Both the position numbers and the translations under genes were made by a program. DNA of 5,257 nt from Anaerolineae bacterium (GTDB taxonomy: Bacteria; Chloroflexota; Anaerolineae; UBA4142). Numbering within the stretch: the stretch's first letter is position 1; the number at the start of each line of letters is the position of its first letter. This document shows positions 5,034-5,257 of the stretch, one piece after another. Under the pieces are notes generated by a model. It was not told the origin of the DNA. It ran no database searches and saw nothing but the letters and a program-made list of their open reading frames with translations. The stretch is from NCBI GenBank assembly GCA_027457205.1, contig DAIDTM010000202.1, positions 1 through 5,257 on the forward strand, in the 5' to 3' direction.

Positions 5034-5257
5034 ATGCGTGTCCTCGTCCTCGCCCACGTCTTTCCGCGCAACGTCGATGACTCGATGGGCGCGTTTCTTT
5101 TGCACCTTGCGGACGCGCTGGCAGAGCGCGGCGTGCAGACGGATGTCGGCGCGCCGAACGCGGCAGGACTCGCCGACGATGAGACGATTGGCGCAGCGCG
5201 CGTGCAGCGATTCCATTATGCGCCGACGCGCTGGGAGCGTTTGGCGTACACCGGCAC
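5034..5257 (+). CDS. Glycosyltransferase, GT4-like N-terminal domain (3' end missing)
   Basis: The frame is open from ATG 5034 to the window end, giving 74 complete codons and an incomplete one. The protein starts MRVLVLAHVFPRNVDDSMGAF, then LLHLADALAERG. This is the usual opening of GT-B retaining glycosyltransferases of the GT4 family: a first beta strand, an FPR turn, a glycine-containing loop, and a helix ending before the second strand (VQTDVGAPNAAG). The later FHYAPTRWERLAYTG also resembles this group. The C-terminal nucleotide-sugar domain lies outside the window, so donor, acceptor and completeness cannot be judged. It lies 73 bases after the GT2 stop and may be cotranscribed with it. 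No clear Shine-Dalgarno sequence precedes the ATG. The family call rests on the N-terminal pattern only. Confidence 0.8.
   Translation, partial: MRVLVLAHVFPRNVDDSMGAFLLHLADALAERGVQTDVGAPNAAGLADDETIGAARVQRFHYAPTRWERLAYTG

Noticed and set aside
1265..5257. Mycothiol-type cluster (GT4, PIG-L deacetylase, GNAT)
   Set aside because: The GNAT is one domain rather than two, the GT4 is far away in a different transcription unit, and no MshC-like ligase is present.

Overview
The window carries six protein-coding genes, all on the + strand, the first and last cut by the window edges. The DNA is GC-rich with strongly GC-biased third positions. No single gene fixes the taxonomy. The gene types and the short-word palindromic intergenic repeats suggest an environmental bacterium of the Chloroflexota (Anaerolineae-like) type. 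This assignment is tentative and rests on pattern memory, not on a search. No CRISPR array, tRNA, rRNA, transposase or phage gene is visible.

Layout. Bases 2-1192 hold the C-terminal two thirds of a type IV (ABCB/MsbA-like) ABC exporter half-transporter. A 65-base palindromic heptamer repeat (1191-1255) fills the gap to a small GNAT acetyltransferase (1265-1696). A second, AT-rich heptamer palindrome (1698-1751) separates that from a PIG-L/LmbE zinc deacetylase (1769-2617). A strong hairpin terminator (2634-2675) follows, so the first three genes could form one transcription unit. After about 150 bases with no convincing gene comes a membrane-anchored alpha/beta hydrolase (2826-3899) with its own Rho-independent terminator (3924-3952). 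Nine bases after that U-tract starts the best promoter in the window (3961-3989). It would start RNA at or within a few bases of the ATG of a polyprenyl-phosphate-type GT2 glycosyltransferase (3998-4960). A third palindromic repeat (4922-5019) begins inside the 3' end of that gene. A GT4-like glycosyltransferase (5034 to the end) then starts.

How the genes fit together. The two glycosyltransferases at the right suggest a cell-surface glycan or lipid-linked sugar locus. The exporter, acetyltransferase, deacetylase and hydrolase do not define one pathway. The GNAT/PIG-L pair is suggestive of acetyl-group handling on an amine but does not match a known pathway.

The most unusual content is intergenic. 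Three unrelated sequences share one architecture: a tandem short word, a centre, then the reverse complement of that word. Two have period 7 and flank the GNAT gene. The third has a 9-base word and appears to have supplied the last residues of the GT2 protein. I found no convincing new multi-gene system.
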